From: Isochrysis galbana
Taxonomy: Eukaryota > Haptophyta > Isochrysidales > Isochrysidaceae
Assembly: GCA_018136815.1 (NCBI GenBank)
Contig: CM030935.1
Location: forward strand, 5,648,448 to 5,712,447
Direction of reading: 5' to 3'
DNA: 64,000 nucleotides
Shown here one piece after another: positions 33,502-43,803 of this stretch. Position 1 is the stretch's first letter; the number at the start of each line of letters is the position of its first letter. The notes below the pieces were generated by a model. That model made no database searches. It was given only the letters and a program-made list of their open reading frames with translations, and was not told where the DNA came from. Made by a program: the position numbers and the translations under genes.

Positions 33502-35311
33502 CTATGCGCGAGTCGTTGCGGAGGCTGTGAGAACACACGTGCCCATGCGGCCGTAGGAATGCGACGGTGCAACACACTCAATTCTCACGAGTTGAGCGAA
33601 GGCGCGCGTGGTGCCATCAGCAACGCGCGCCATTCGCGCGGTACCGCAATGGCTGTAGGTGAAAGTTTTAGCAGAGGAGCACACCTTGGCCATCCGTCTG
33701 CACGGGCTTCGCTCACGCATAGCCACCATGCGTAAGTGAATCAGCGGCGGCAACAATTGCGCATAAAAGCCTGTGAGGCAACCGATGAGCCCGGCGAGCA
33801 GCCCAAATTCGCGAATCACGGAGGCGATGGTCGTCGTGCCTAACAAGAGGAACGAACGCAGCACATCTTCGGCGAAGGTCGGCGCGCGCTCAGAGATGAA
33901 GATCGGCTTCACGATAGCCACCAACGGGAGGAAGACGAGAGGCACCTAGTGACGCGTTGGTGGGTGAGGTGAGCCGCCATGAGGCCCGGGCGGCAGCACA
34001 AGGCGGGTGTGGTGGTGAAGGGCTGCGCGCGTTGGCGCCCTACCGAGAGGACGGCCACCGTCGCGGAGCAGACGTAGACCACCTGCGCGATGAGCGTGGA
34101 CGCGTCCAAATTGAGCAGGATGAGCTGCTTCACGCCGGCGCGCCAAAATAGTGCCGCGCCGCCCACACCGATGGCGAGGTAGGTGCAAGTAACGACGATG
34201 GAGGCGATGGCAAGAGCAGCAGGCGCGCGCTCCGGCCGCGCCATAGAGTCCCGCACCGGCAGCACGATGACCTGAGGCGCAGGGATACCCGGTGGGGTCA
34301 GGGGTGGGTGGGGTTGTGGTGCGGTGCCACCCGCCCAGCCACGGGAGCGTCGCTGCTGCACATCCGCGCATGGCGCCACGCATTCGCTTGGCAGTCCCCC
34401 CCTCCTCCCTCGCACGCGTGCGGGCGCACCTGGTATCCAAATGAGAAAGCGGCGACACCGATGAAGTCGGCGAAGGCGGTCTCAGACGGCATTCGGCGGA
34501 GCGTCGATGGAAGCGCGGGCATGCCGTAGTCGGACACGCCGTAGAAGGCGACTGCCACCAGCCCAAGGAAGAGCACGAGCAGCGCAATCGCAGAGAGAAT
34601 TGCGATGCCGTGGAAGCTGCGCTGGAGCAGGAGCGGCCAAAGCAGCAGGCCCGAAATAATGGCGCACAGCGCGTGGGGGATCGGCGTGATGGACGCGATC
34701 AGCATCGCCGCCTGCAGCTGGAACGAGACGCACACTCCCAACAGCACGACGAGGAGTGCCCCCTCGAGCAGCGCCACGCCGAGCGTGCCGAGCGTCCGCC
34801 TGGCGAGGTCGGAGAAGGATCCAGAGGGCGCACACTCGAGCAGCTGCCACGCCGTGTAGGCATTCCAGAGCGCGAGCGCCACGAGCGCCGGAGCGGCGAG
34901 CGCGCCTCCCTGCACAGTTGCCCATGGGAGCGCCATCGTGCCGGCTCCCACGCTCACCTTGACGAGAGAAAGGGCGGCGCCATAAAAGCCGAGGCGCGGC
35001 TCGTCGAGGTCGGGCGGGAGCGGCACGCCCTGCACTCCCCCCGCCCCAGCCGCCGGCGCCGCAGCGAGAGAGCGCGGCAGCGAGCGGAGTGAGGAGAGAG
35101 AAACAGAGCGAAGAGAGTGGTCTCTGAATGCCGGCAGCTTCTCATCTGCCCCTACTGCGCGGCCTCCCTCGAGCGCGAGGGCAGAGAGGTGGCCGAGCAG
35201 CGAGTCGGGACGCGAGAGCGCGCGGAGCTCGTCGTAAGCGTCGGCCACGGCGCGAGGAGAGCCAGGGCCGCCCAGCAGAGCCGCCGAGAGTGGCGACCCC
35301 GACGGGTCCAT
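33502..35311 (-). CDS. Amino acid/auxin permease-like transporter
   Basis: Exons 35311-34430, 34271-34044 and 33945 to about 33502, phase-0 GT-AG introns. The N-terminus (about 110 residues) is Ser/Leu-rich and cytosolic. The membrane region then begins with GFYGAALSLVKVSVGAGTMA, matching the first helix of the AAAP family, where Gly-Ala-Gly lines the substrate site. Eight or nine more hydrophobic helices follow. Exon 3 carries PTFAEDVLRSFLLLGTTTIA and ends the hydrophobic core at LLPPLIHLRM; AAAP proteins normally have one more helix after that. Either an additional exon exists (a GT follows at LRM) or the C-terminus is truncated; as read, the frame runs on 80 hydrophilic residues to a stop at 33502. 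Expected role: secondary transport of amino acids across the plasma, vacuolar or organelle membrane. Confidence 0.75.
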
Positions 35312-35546
35312 TGACGCCGGCCGTGCAGAAGAGAGAGGGAGGGAGCGAGAGAATCCGAGGAGAGAAGAAGAAGAGAGAGAGAGAGAGCGGGGCGGGGGCG
35401 GAGACGGAAGTGAGAGAAAGAGGAGAGAGAGAGAGAGAGAGAGAAGAGATGGATGGATCACGGTGTGACCTGAGAGCTCCTCGTACATGAACTCTTCGTA
35501 CGGAGGGGCAAGCGAGTAAAAGGTTATTTTGGTCAGTACGGAATAA
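35312..35546. promoter_or_regulatory. Shared upstream region of a divergent gene pair
   Basis: Only 235 bp separates the start codons of the minus-strand transporter and the plus-strand small membrane protein. The interval has a GA-rich block (35355-35450) and no clear TATA box. A bidirectional promoter is an inference from spacing alone. Confidence 0.4.
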
Positions 35547-36176
35547 ATGGAAAGAGTGCACAAGACGGAGTCGCGCGGCGAGCGCCGCTCGATGGCGAAC
35601 ACGCTGGGCCTCTCGCTCTGCCTCGTCTGCGTGCTACTGCTGCCGCTGTGGCTGCAGCAGATCTTTGCGGACGATGCTGGGCTACTGGCGATTGGAGGGG
35701 GACGTCTCACCCACGAGCACGTCTTCGGCGGTCGCCGAGAGCCCGGCTACCCTCCGATCCTCTTCCACTGCCTTGCCTACTCGGGTGAGCACCCCTCTCT
35801 CGCTTGCTCACTCGCTCTCTCCCTCACTGACTCACCCACTCCCTCTCCCTCTCTCCGATGCCCAAGAGCCTAGAATGTTACGGCGCGCTTCTCCTCGTCG
35901 ATTCCCCGCTTCACGCTGCAGCGCTGTGGCCTCTCAGGTGTACTGGGCATCCACCTCATGGCATTGTCACTTTACGTTGCATTCCGTGGCTCAGATACGG
36001 CGAGAGTCTTCGTCGGTCTGCTCACCCTCTCCTTACTCGGCAGCCTCCTTGCACTCCAGTGGTCACACCCGTGGCACGGCGAGCCACCAGCCAGCTGGGA
36101 AGAGATGCCGGTCCCGCTCTTGCTTACGATGATTGCGGCCGTCACGCTCGGCACGATCCTCGACACGTCGCCATGA
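35547..36176 (+). CDS. Small multi-pass membrane protein
   Basis: Two exons, 35547-35784 and 35938-36176, joined in phase 1 (G|GTGAGC donor, CTCTCAG acceptor), 158 residues; a second ATG at 35592 is also possible. Helices: LGLSLCLVCVLLLPLWL near the N-terminus, VLGIHLMALSLYVAF at the junction, VFVGLLTLSLLGSLLAL, and LLLTMIAAVTLGTIL at the C-terminus. Splicing restores a continuous hydrophobic segment across the junction, which supports the model. I do not recognise a family. Confidence 0.65.
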
Positions 36177-36585
36177 TGTGGAAAGAAGCATTCATGGTAT
36201 GAGGTGTCTTCTTGAGTACTTACTGGTATACTGAGCACATGCAATGCTTTCTGTCGGTTTTTCGTGTCCATCGTCGTCAACCTACGTTCAACAACGCTGT
36301 GTCGTTGTCCAACGCTAGTGGCTATCCATTGCCGAATTATTTATGCGACGTAAGAGGTCATAAGCCGTACGACCGGAAAAGAGTCTAAGCAAAACCTCGA
36401 CCGGAAAAAAGTCTAAGCAAAACTTTTAATATTCTCGCCTTGCGCGCGGCATTGAGATATTCCTCGGTAGCAACGCCCGTTCCCCCCCCCCCCCTTTCCC
36501 TCACTTCCCGCCTTGCGGCATCTCCCCTTGTGAGAGGGTGCAACTTGAGGTTCCCCCCCATTACCGTTTTCTACACCTTATAAAA
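36177..36585. other. Intergenic, short tandem duplication
   Basis: CGACCGGAAAA then AGTCTAAGCAAAAC is repeated twice in tandem at 36369-36422. No gene is seen. Confidence 0.6.
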
Positions 36586-36757
36586 AAAAAGATCTGAAGA
36601 TTCAGGGCTACACACCTAATGCTAGACGGCACCTTTCTCCGCATATCATACATCGCCCTTCCATCCCTTTCTTCCACCTCCTCCCCTTCCCCCCCTCTTT
36701 CCTTTGTCTTCGGTGTCGGGGGTGCGGCCCTGGTGCGCTACCACGGGCCAAGGGCAC
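36586..36757 (-). repeat. Dispersed repeat family, copy 2 (inverted)
   Basis: Reverse complement of copy 1 at 27684-27855, most similar at both ends. The two inverted copies bracket 28-36.6 kb, which contains the EF-hand, transporter and small membrane protein genes. Confidence 0.85.
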
Positions 36758-37059
36758 ACTAACTTGGATACTCAATGTTGCTGTTACGAGGGACGCACAA
36801 AAACGTCTCCTCCAATTGTCACAACATTTGTACGTATCGGACCTTCTCGAACGCTATGGATCATACATCGATTCGTCCAATTCACGCCACTTTGACGTGG
36901 AAAGGTGGCCACTTGAGTGTTCACCTTCACATTCATCCACCCACTTTCTACTGCCCTGTTTCTTTACCTAACCTGGGTCTTTTTCTTACAGTAACAGTGG
37001 GGTGGATGGTCCATCGGTCCATCCACTCCTTTCCCCCTTTCTTGGGAGTCGAACCCGCG

Positions 37060-38945
37060 CCCTCTGCTTTTATGTGCCCCTTGAATGGCATGTGGTCGAG
37101 AAGCCCGACGCATCCTTTGGTCCATTCAAACGCAACATGCTCTCCACCCACAAGGCGTGCTCACGCAATGATGATATGAAGTGCATCATGGGCAAGGTGA
37201 ATGGCTTTGAACTTCCGGGAGGTGCATTCATGCCGTTCACCATGGGTGACGACTAGCCAAGTCCGCTGTTGTCCGACAGCAAGGGTGCAAAGGCACTCGC
37301 GGACAATCCCATCATGAAGCCATGGTGCCACGGTTCTTGAGGTAGAGAAGGCAATGCAGCGCCGCCTGCCAAAGGTTCACGGTGGGGAACGACATCGCGC
37401 GGCAAAGTTGGCCCACCGTGTACGAGATGTCGGGGTTGCTCACCACGGCGGCGTAGAGGAGACTACCGACAAGGCCACGGTACTTGGTGCCAAACTTGGG
37501 ATCGAGCTCCGTCTTGATCCGCTCTTTCTCGTCTTGCGCCTCGATGACGTCCTTGCCGAGGTACGAGTTGCATGTCGAGCTTCTCGACCACATGCCATCC
37601 AAGGGGTGCACCGGCTTGGGGGCGCACAAGTGCAAGGAACTTGGCGGTGCCGGTGCCCCAAGTCTTGATTGCCTTGCCACTTGCCACCTCAACCATGTCC
37701 GTGCGCGTCTCATCCACGCCGTCTGGGAAGAAGCTGATGTCGTTGAAGTAGTCCGCCCCGGTTGCGCCCGAGTCGATGAGGATACGTAATGCATCATCTT
37801 GGGTGTTCTTGGTCGTGGTGGCACATATCTTGTTGCAGGTGAAGGTGAGGCGTCCACCACTTTGCTTGTTTTCCTTCTTCATCTTGGCATCGTAGAGGTT
37901 GGCCTTGATCTTGGCTTGGAGGCCCACGTACGTGGCCATGACCATGAAGGAATCCTCATCACGGAGCACGTAGAGGCATGGCTCGCTGAACGCCACGATG
38001 AAGCCAAACGCCTCCGCCGCCTGCCGGACTACTCCGTCGACGTGCCCGCCAACCTCAAGCGCCTTCAAGCAAGGAAGGCGGAAGACGTCAACGAGGTCGC
38101 GCTCAAGGCCAATGCGCAACGCCGACCCGATGTCCGTTCAAACGACTCAACCGCCGTAACCGACTCAACCGCCGTAACCGACTCAACCGCCGTAACCGAC
38201 TCAACCGCCGGTCACGTAACCGACACAAAAGCAAAACCCCAACAAGAACAAATGCTTTGCACGCCAAGTGGCGAAGTACAACGCGGGCCATTCGAGTCGG
38301 AAGATGGCAAGGAGGACACCGCGCCACGCCGCTCGAGCCGCATCGCGGGAGAGGAGCTCCCGTACACGGTGATGGACTACTCCACCTTGGGCAACGACAA
38401 CGCCGTCTTGGGCGACGAGAGTGCAAGCGAGTACTCGGCGTCGATGTGCCACAAGATCTTGATGGCGACCGAGGTGTGCAACGACGCCATCTACATCGGC
38501 TTCCCAAAGCCCTTCAAGCCGCACCAACTCAAGTTCCTACCACAAGATGAACAAGACTTGTGGGAGGAGGCGCGCATGAAGGAGTACAACACCTTGGTGA
38601 CCAACAAGACCTTCATCGACGAGAAGCCAATCAAGGAAGTGGGACGCGCCATCCCACTAGGTGAGACCCTCCGCTACAAGCGCGACGGCATCCGCAAGTC
38701 GCGCATGTACGTGCAAGGCTTCCGCCAAGTACCGGGCATTGACTTTGACCTCTCGTACTCGCCAACCATCTCCCATGGCGGCTTTCGACTGTTCTGCGTC
38801 ATCTCCGTCATCATGTGCACGTACAAGGGCGCCGCCGACGCCATCTCCGCGTACACGCAGAGCGAGTTGCCCCCCAACGAGCGCGTTTGGGTACGCATGC
38901 CCAAGAACTACCGCAAGTACGATGAACAAGGACAAGAACTAGCAG
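37060..38945. mobile_element. Scrambled copia fragments
   Basis: Short pieces of the copia polyprotein follow one another in mixed order and orientation. Compared with the intact copy: 37079-37253 plus (after the protease), 37258-37319 plus (RNase H), 37320-37570 minus (between RT and RNase H), 37571-37904 minus (protease region), 37920-38008 minus (RT, just before the YVDD box), 38009-38129 plus (pre-integrase region), 38130-38266 an LTR fragment, and 38267-38945 plus (connector and RT N-terminus). Each piece is nearly identical to the intact element. The last piece continues after the insertion at 45651. Confidence 0.85.
38941..38945. repeat. Target site duplication AGCAG (left)
   Basis: AGCAG directly precedes the LTR starting at 38946 and recurs directly after the LTR ending at 45645. 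The uninterrupted order, CTAGCAGCCC, is present (as its complement) in the intact copy near 40425-40435. Confidence 0.85.
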
Positions 38946-39185
38946 TGAGTGGCGAAAGCTTTCTTGTTACTTGTCTCTTAGGGGTCTCTACCCTTGCACG
39001 GTCCGTTGTCCGTTCAAACGACTCAACCGCCGTAACCGACTCAACCGCGCCGATCACGTAACCGACACAAAAACAAAACCCCAACAAGAACAAATGCTTT
39101 GCACACCACCTAGCCATGCCATAGCTAGGCTAGGCCTTGGGTTCACGACACACATGAAGCCTTGCATGAAGCCTTGCGCTTCTCA
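38946..39185 (-). repeat. 3' LTR of the complete copia element
   Basis: Read on the minus strand it starts TGAGAAGCGC and ends CGCCACTCA. It has one full and one partial 18-bp CGACTCAACCGCCGTAAC unit (plus-strand wording). Confidence 0.9.
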
Positions 39186-39194
39186 CCCCCCCTT
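39186..39194 (-). other. Polypurine tract
   Basis: On the minus strand AAGGGGGGG sits immediately before the 3' LTR, the position where plus-strand DNA synthesis is primed. Confidence 0.75.
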
Positions 39195-39249
39195 GACCTG
39201 ATCCCCCGGAGAAGGGCAACAAATGAGGGATTCGCAAGGCAGCAAGATC

Positions 39250-42200
39250 TCAGATGCGAACCATGATCAGCCCACGGAACTTGGTGAACTTGTTTGCCGC
39301 TAAGGGCTTCGTCATCATGTCGGCCACGTTGAGTTCGGTCTGCACGTGGTAGACACGTAACACATTCTTCTGCGTGAGCTCACGCACGTAGAGCTCACGA
39401 CGATGGATGTGACGGGCCAAACCCTTCATGATGGGATTGTCCGCGAGTGCCTTTGCACCCTTGCTGTCGGACAACAGCGGACTTGGCTCCGCTTGCTTCC
39501 AACCGAGATCCGCGAGCGTGTTACGGAAGTTCTCGATACGTTGCGAAGCGAGGGAGGCCGCCATCGTTTCCGCCTCGTTGGCCGACAGGGAGATGCTGTT
39601 TTGGCGCTTGCTGCCCCAATCGACGAGGCTGCCATTGATGAAGATGAGCCATCCGCTCGTCGAACGTACTACGTCCCACGATGCGTCGACCATGCCGCGT
39701 ACCATGCCTTCACCTTGACGAAAAAGGCCGATGATGGGGCTATCGCCATTGTTCTTGTAGTACTTGAGGCCCATGGTGCCACGGTTCTTGAGGTAGAGAA
39801 GGCAATGCAGCGCCGCCTGCCAAAGGTTCACGGTGGGGAACGACATCGCGCGGCAAAGTTGGCCCACCGTGTACGAGATGTCGGGGTTGCTCACCACGGC
39901 GGCGTAGAGGAGACTACCGACAAGGCCGCGGTACTTGGTGCCAAACTTGGGATCGAGCTCCGTCTTGATCCGCTCTTTCTCGTCTTGCGCCTCGATGACG
40001 TCCTTGCCGAGGTACGAGTTGCATGGCGTGTCGACGGTGTTGCGCAACGTGTCCTCGTACTCGGTCATCTCTTCGAGGTGCGCGCCCACCAACTTGTTGA
40101 TGTAGTCTCCTTGGTGAAGAATGATTCCATCACTCACTTCCTTGAGTTGGGCTCCAAGTACTTCATCGAGACCTTCATGCCAAGTGAGCTTGAAGCCATC
40201 CTTCTCCATGGCCTCAAACACCTTGCGCACGAGCTTCATGTCATTGGGGCCCCACGGCATGTCGTCCACGTACGTGGCCATGACCATGAAGGAATCCTCA
40301 TCACGGAGCACGTAGAGGCATGGCTCGCTGAACGCCACGATGAAGCCAAACGCCTCAAGCCACATGGACAACTTGAGCCACCAATTGCGGCCGGACTGCA
40401 CCAAGCCATAGAGCGATTGCCCTAAGAGGGCTGCTAGTTCTTGTCCTTGTTCATCGTACTTGCGGTAGTTCTTGGGCATGCGTACCCAAACGCGCTCGTT
40501 GGGGGGCAACTCGCTCTGCGTGTACGCGGAGATGGCGTCGGCGGCGCCCTTGTACGTGCACATGATGACGGAGATGACGCAGAACAGTCGAAAGCCGCCA
40601 TGGGAGATGGTTGGCGAGTACGAGAGGTCAAAGTCAATGCCCGGTACTTGGCGGAAGCCTTGCACGTACATGCGCGACTTGCGGATGCCGTCGCGCTTGT
40701 AGCGGAGGGTCTCACCTAGTGGGATGGCGCGTCCCACTTCCTTGATTGGCTTCTCGTCGATGAAGGTCTTGTTGGTCACCAAGGTGTTGTACTCCTTCAT
40801 GCGCGCCTCCTCCCACAAGTCTTGTTCATCTTGTGGTAGGAACTTGAGTTGGTGCGGCTTGAAGGGCTTTGGGAAGCCGATGTAGATGGCGTCGTTGCAC
40901 ACCTCGGTCGCCATCAAGATCTTGTGGCACATCGACGCCGAGTACTCGCTTGCACTCTCGTCGCCCAAGACGGCGTTGTCGTTGCCCAAGGTGGAGTAGT
41001 CCATCACCGTGTACGGGAGCTCCTCTCCCGCGATGCGGCTCGAGCGGCGTGGCGCGGTGTCCTCCTTGCCATCTTCCGACTCGAATGGCCCGCGTTGTAC
41101 TTCGCCACTTGGCGTAAGCGTGTCGTCATCCTCTTCGTCGGACTCGATGATGCGGCGATGCCGTTGAGGAGCTCGGATAGGCGACGTGCTGTCAGAGGCG
41201 TTGTCGCTAGCATCCTCTTCCACCTCCGTGATGGGGCCCGAGTAGGAATGCTCCGAGGGCGTGTAGTCCGGATCCTCGTGGTCCTCCGGGATGCCAAACG
41301 CGTAGATTGAGCCATGCATCTTGCCGTATTGGTCGGTCTTGTCAATGGGGATCTCACCCCCCCTCGTGGTTTTCCACGGGAACTCGGTCTCCATGAAGGT
41401 GGCGTGCACACCGCTCACAAACACCTTGCCCGTCTCGAGGGACATGAAGATGTTGCCCGTGTGGTAGCGTGCCGGGCCCAAGTAGATGCACTCTTGTGCT
41501 TGCTCCGACAAGTTGTTGTCGCGGTACGCCTTGGGCTTCTGCACGATGGCCTTGCAACCGAACACCTTGAGCATGCTCAGGTTGACCGTGTGGCGGATGC
41601 CGGCACGCACTAGAGGAGGAGCACTATCCTTGGCGCCGGGGATGCGGTTGATGATCACCATCGCGGGATAGAGCGCAAACTCCCAATACTCTTGGGGAGC
41701 ATTGCACCCCAGGAGCAATGGTCGCATGGTGCGCTCGAGCAACTTGACCGCGATTTCCGCTGGGTTGCCCCACGGCTCGTACGGGTTGCTCTCTTGCTTG
41801 CGGATCAAGTTGCTATCGCAGATCTCTTGCACCTTGTCGCTCTTGAGCACGGGCTCATTGTCCGAGTGCAAGCGCTTCACGATGAAGAACCCTTGCGTGT
41901 CCGCCAAGAAGCGCTGCAACATCGTTGGATGCTCCGACTTGAAGCGCATGGGATACGCGAACACGAGGCCGGAGAAGACGTCGTAGAACACGTCCACGTA
42001 CTTGTAGCCCGTGAGCACGCTGCGGCAAGGCATAGTGAGGATGTCGTTGGTGATGACGTCCCCGACGGCGTTTGTCATCCATGGTCCTCCACCTCCGCCT
42101 CCGGGTCGGCGTTGCGCATTGGCCTTGAGCGCGACCTCGTTGACGTCTTCCGCCTTCCTTGCTTGAATGCGCTTGAGGTTGGCGGGCACGTCGACGGAGT

Positions 42201-43773
42201 AGTCCGGCAGGCGGCGGAGGCGTTCATCGCTAGGCGATCCAAGGCGCGCGCGCCAAATCTCCTTGGCCTCCTCATGCGTGGCGTGCATGTCCTTGTGCTT
42301 GTCGGTGGTGTACGGTCCAAGCGAGTACGCCTTGGTCGTCTCGCCCTTGGGGATGGGCCGTACATCCACATAGAAGCCTTGGGAGTCGTCACCCATGGTG
42401 AAAGGCATGAATGCACCTCCAGGAAGTTCAAAGCCATTCACCTTGCCCATGATGCACTTCATATCATCATTGCGTGAGCACGCCTTGTGGGTGGAGAGCA
42501 TGTTGCGTTTGAATGGGCCAAAGGATGCGTCGGGCTTCTCGACCACATGCCATCCAAGGGGTGCACCGGCTTGGGGGCGCACAAGTGCAAGGAACTTGGC
42601 GGTGCCGGTGCCCCAAGTCTTGATTGCCTTGCCACTTGCCACCTCAACCATGTCCGTGCGCGTCTCATCCACGCCGTCTGGGAAGAAGCTGATGTCGTTG
42701 AAGTAGTCCGCCCCGGTTGCGCCCGAGTCGATGAGGATACGTAATGCATCATCTTGGGTGTTCTTGGTCGTGGTTGCACATATCTTGTTGCAGGTGAAGG
42801 TGAGGCGTCCACCACTTTGCTTGTTTTCCTTCTTCATCTTGGCATCGTAGAGGTTGGCCTTGATCTTGGCTTGGAGGCCCTCCGGCACCTTGTCCCAATC
42901 GATCAAGTGCGCGGTGTCGGGGTTGGACCAGCAGATGCCCGCGTGCATGCGGTCGCAGTGGGAGCAGGGCTTCTTGTCCTTGTTGTTGTTGTTCCTACCA
43001 CCTCCACGCCCACCTTGGCCAGCCTTGAAGCCCGCCTCATAGGCCTTCTTGATAGCATCCGTGTCATCCTCGGTCTTGGACGCTTGCATTGCACGTTGGC
43101 CCGGACGCACCGTGGAGCGCACCGCCTCATGCTTATGGGCAATGGCCGCTGCCTCCACAAGGTTCTTGTGCACCATATCAGGCCTCTTGCGGTGCTCAAC
43201 TTCCAAGGAGCCCCATGCCTTGTCCACTTCACGAAGGACTCCTTCTCCACATCCAATGAAGCTCGCTTTCATGTCGAGGCACAACTCGGCGACGGAGACT
43301 TCGCGCGCGGTGCCCTTGAGTCCTTGGAAGATGCCAAACATGTTGTCAAAGCGGTTGGTGACCTCCTCCCTTGAGGGGAACTCCTGGAGGTTGGTCATCT
43401 TGAGTGTGTCATACTCCATCTTCTTGTCTTCAGCCTTGTCTTCGGTGTTGACCGCCACGTGCAACTCGTCGATGTGTTTGAACGCACGGTGGCCGTCGTA
43501 CTTCTCTTCCTCCTCATCCGTGTAGAGCACATCCAAGGTGGCCACAAGCTTGTCATCCTTGATGCACATGATGAGGAGGTCATATGCCTTGTTCAGTTCC
43601 ACCTGGGTGGCTTCCTTGTCCTTGTCGGCGTCATCGACGCTTTCCGTCTTGTTCTTGAGCATCGCACGTCGGCAACCGTTCTTGCCGGCCATCGCGAGCA
43701 ACTTGGGCCTGAATGCTCTCCATTCAGCACCATCCTTGTTGTAGAAGAAGATCTTGTCATTGTTCTTGTCCAT
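39250..43773 (-). CDS. Copia gag-pol polyprotein, intact
   Basis: 1,507 residues without a stop. Gag comes first, ending in a zinc-knuckle-like CSHCDRMHAGIC (near residue 270). Then come the aspartic protease (LIDSGATGADY, near 348), the integrase core (DVFYDVFSG, LHSDNEP and NPAEIAVKLLE as D, D and E positions), an acidic Ser/Asp-rich connector, reverse transcriptase (LRYKRDGIRKSRMYV; catalytic box YVDDM rather than the common YVDDL/I), and RNase H (DASWDVVRSTSGW, SANEAETMA, LLSDSKGA, RHIHRREL). The usual HHCC zinc finger before the integrase core is not recognisable: where WHxRLGH is expected there is WRARLGS, and the CxxC pair is missing. The product would be cleaved into virus-like particle and enzyme proteins. 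The open frame and close relatives nearby suggest recent activity. Confidence 0.93.
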   Translation of the reverse strand: MDKNNDKIFFYNKDGAEWRAFRPKLLAMAGKNGCRRAMLKNKTESVDDADKDKEATQVELNKAYDLLIMCIKDDKLVATLDVLYTDEEEEKYDGHRAFKHIDELHVAVNTEDKAEDKKMEYDTLKMTNLQEFPSREEVTNRFDNMFGIFQGLKGTAREVSVAELCLDMKASFIGCGEGVLREVDKAWGSLEVEHRKRPDMVHKNLVEAAAIAHKHEAVRSTVRPGQRAMQASKTEDDTDAIKKAYEAGFKAGQGGRGGGRNNNNKDKKPCSHCDRMHAGICWSNPDTAHLIDWDKVPEGLQAKIKANLYDAKMKKENKQSGGRLTFTCNKICATTTKNTQDDALRILIDSGATGADYFNDISFFPDGVDETRTDMVEVASGKAIKTWGTGTAKFLALVRPQAGAPLGWHVVEKPDASFGPFKRNMLSTHKACSRNDDMKCIMGKVNGFELPGGAFMPFTMGDDSQGFYVDVRPIPKGETTKAYSLGPYTTDKHKDMHATHEEAKEIWRARLGSPSDERLRRLPDYSVDVPANLKRIQARKAEDVNEVALKANAQRRPGGGGGGPWMTNAVGDVITNDILTMPCRSVLTGYKYVDVFYDVFSGLVFAYPMRFKSEHPTMLQRFLADTQGFFIVKRLHSDNEPVLKSDKVQEICDSNLIRKQESNPYEPWGNPAEIAVKLLERTMRPLLLGCNAPQEYWEFALYPAMVIINRIPGAKDSAPPLVRAGIRHTVNLSMLKVFGCKAIVQKPKAYRDNNLSEQAQECIYLGPARYHTGNIFMSLETGKVFVSGVHATFMETEFPWKTTRGGEIPIDKTDQYGKMHGSIYAFGIPEDHEDPDYTPSEHSYSGPITEVEEDASDNASDSTSPIRAPQRHRRIIESDEEDDDTLTPSGEVQRGPFESEDGKEDTAPRRSSRIAGEELPYTVMDYSTLGNDNAVLGDESASEYSASMCHKILMATEVCNDAIYIGFPKPFKPHQLKFLPQDEQDLWEEARMKEYNTLVTNKTFIDEKPIKEVGRAIPLGETLRYKRDGIRKSRMYVQGFRQVPGIDFDLSYSPTISHGGFRLFCVISVIMCTYKGAADAISAYTQSELPPNERVWVRMPKNYRKYDEQGQELAALLGQSLYGLVQSGRNWWLKLSMWLEAFGFIVAFSEPCLYVLRDEDSFMVMATYVDDMPWGPNDMKLVRKVFEAMEKDGFKLTWHEGLDEVLGAQLKEVSDGIILHQGDYINKLVGAHLEEMTEYEDTLRNTVDTPCNSYLGKDVIEAQDEKERIKTELDPKFGTKYRGLVGSLLYAAVVSNPDISYTVGQLCRAMSFPTVNLWQAALHCLLYLKNRGTMGLKYYKNNGDSPIIGLFRQGEGMVRGMVDASWDVVRSTSGWLIFINGSLVDWGSKRQNSISLSANEAETMAASLASQRIENFRNTLADLGWKQAEPSPLLSDSKGAKALADNPIMKGLARHIHRRELYVRELTQKNVLRVYHVQTELNVADMMTKPLAANKFTKFRGLIMVRI

Positions 43774-43783
43774 GTCTCTTTGT

Positions 43784-43801
43784 CTCTCGGCGGGGGTACC
43801 A
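43784..43801 (-). other. Primer-binding site
   Basis: Two bases after the 5' LTR the minus strand reads TGGTACCCCCGCCGAGAG, the TGG start expected for pairing with a tRNA 3' CCA. I cannot name the tRNA. Confidence 0.65.
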
Positions 43802-43803
43802 GA

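Noticed and set aside
37035-37060. GGGTTCGACTCCC on the minus strand, like a tRNA T-arm
   Set aside because: Only a 3-bp stem forms and no upstream cloverleaf is present.
38150-38215. Regularly spaced 18-bp repeats resembling a CRISPR array
   Set aside because: Units abut without spacers and lie within an LTR; it is a minisatellite.
39403-43374. Plus-strand frames opposite the copia polyprotein
   Set aside because: They are antisense shadows of the intact gag-pol frame and lack any domain signature.
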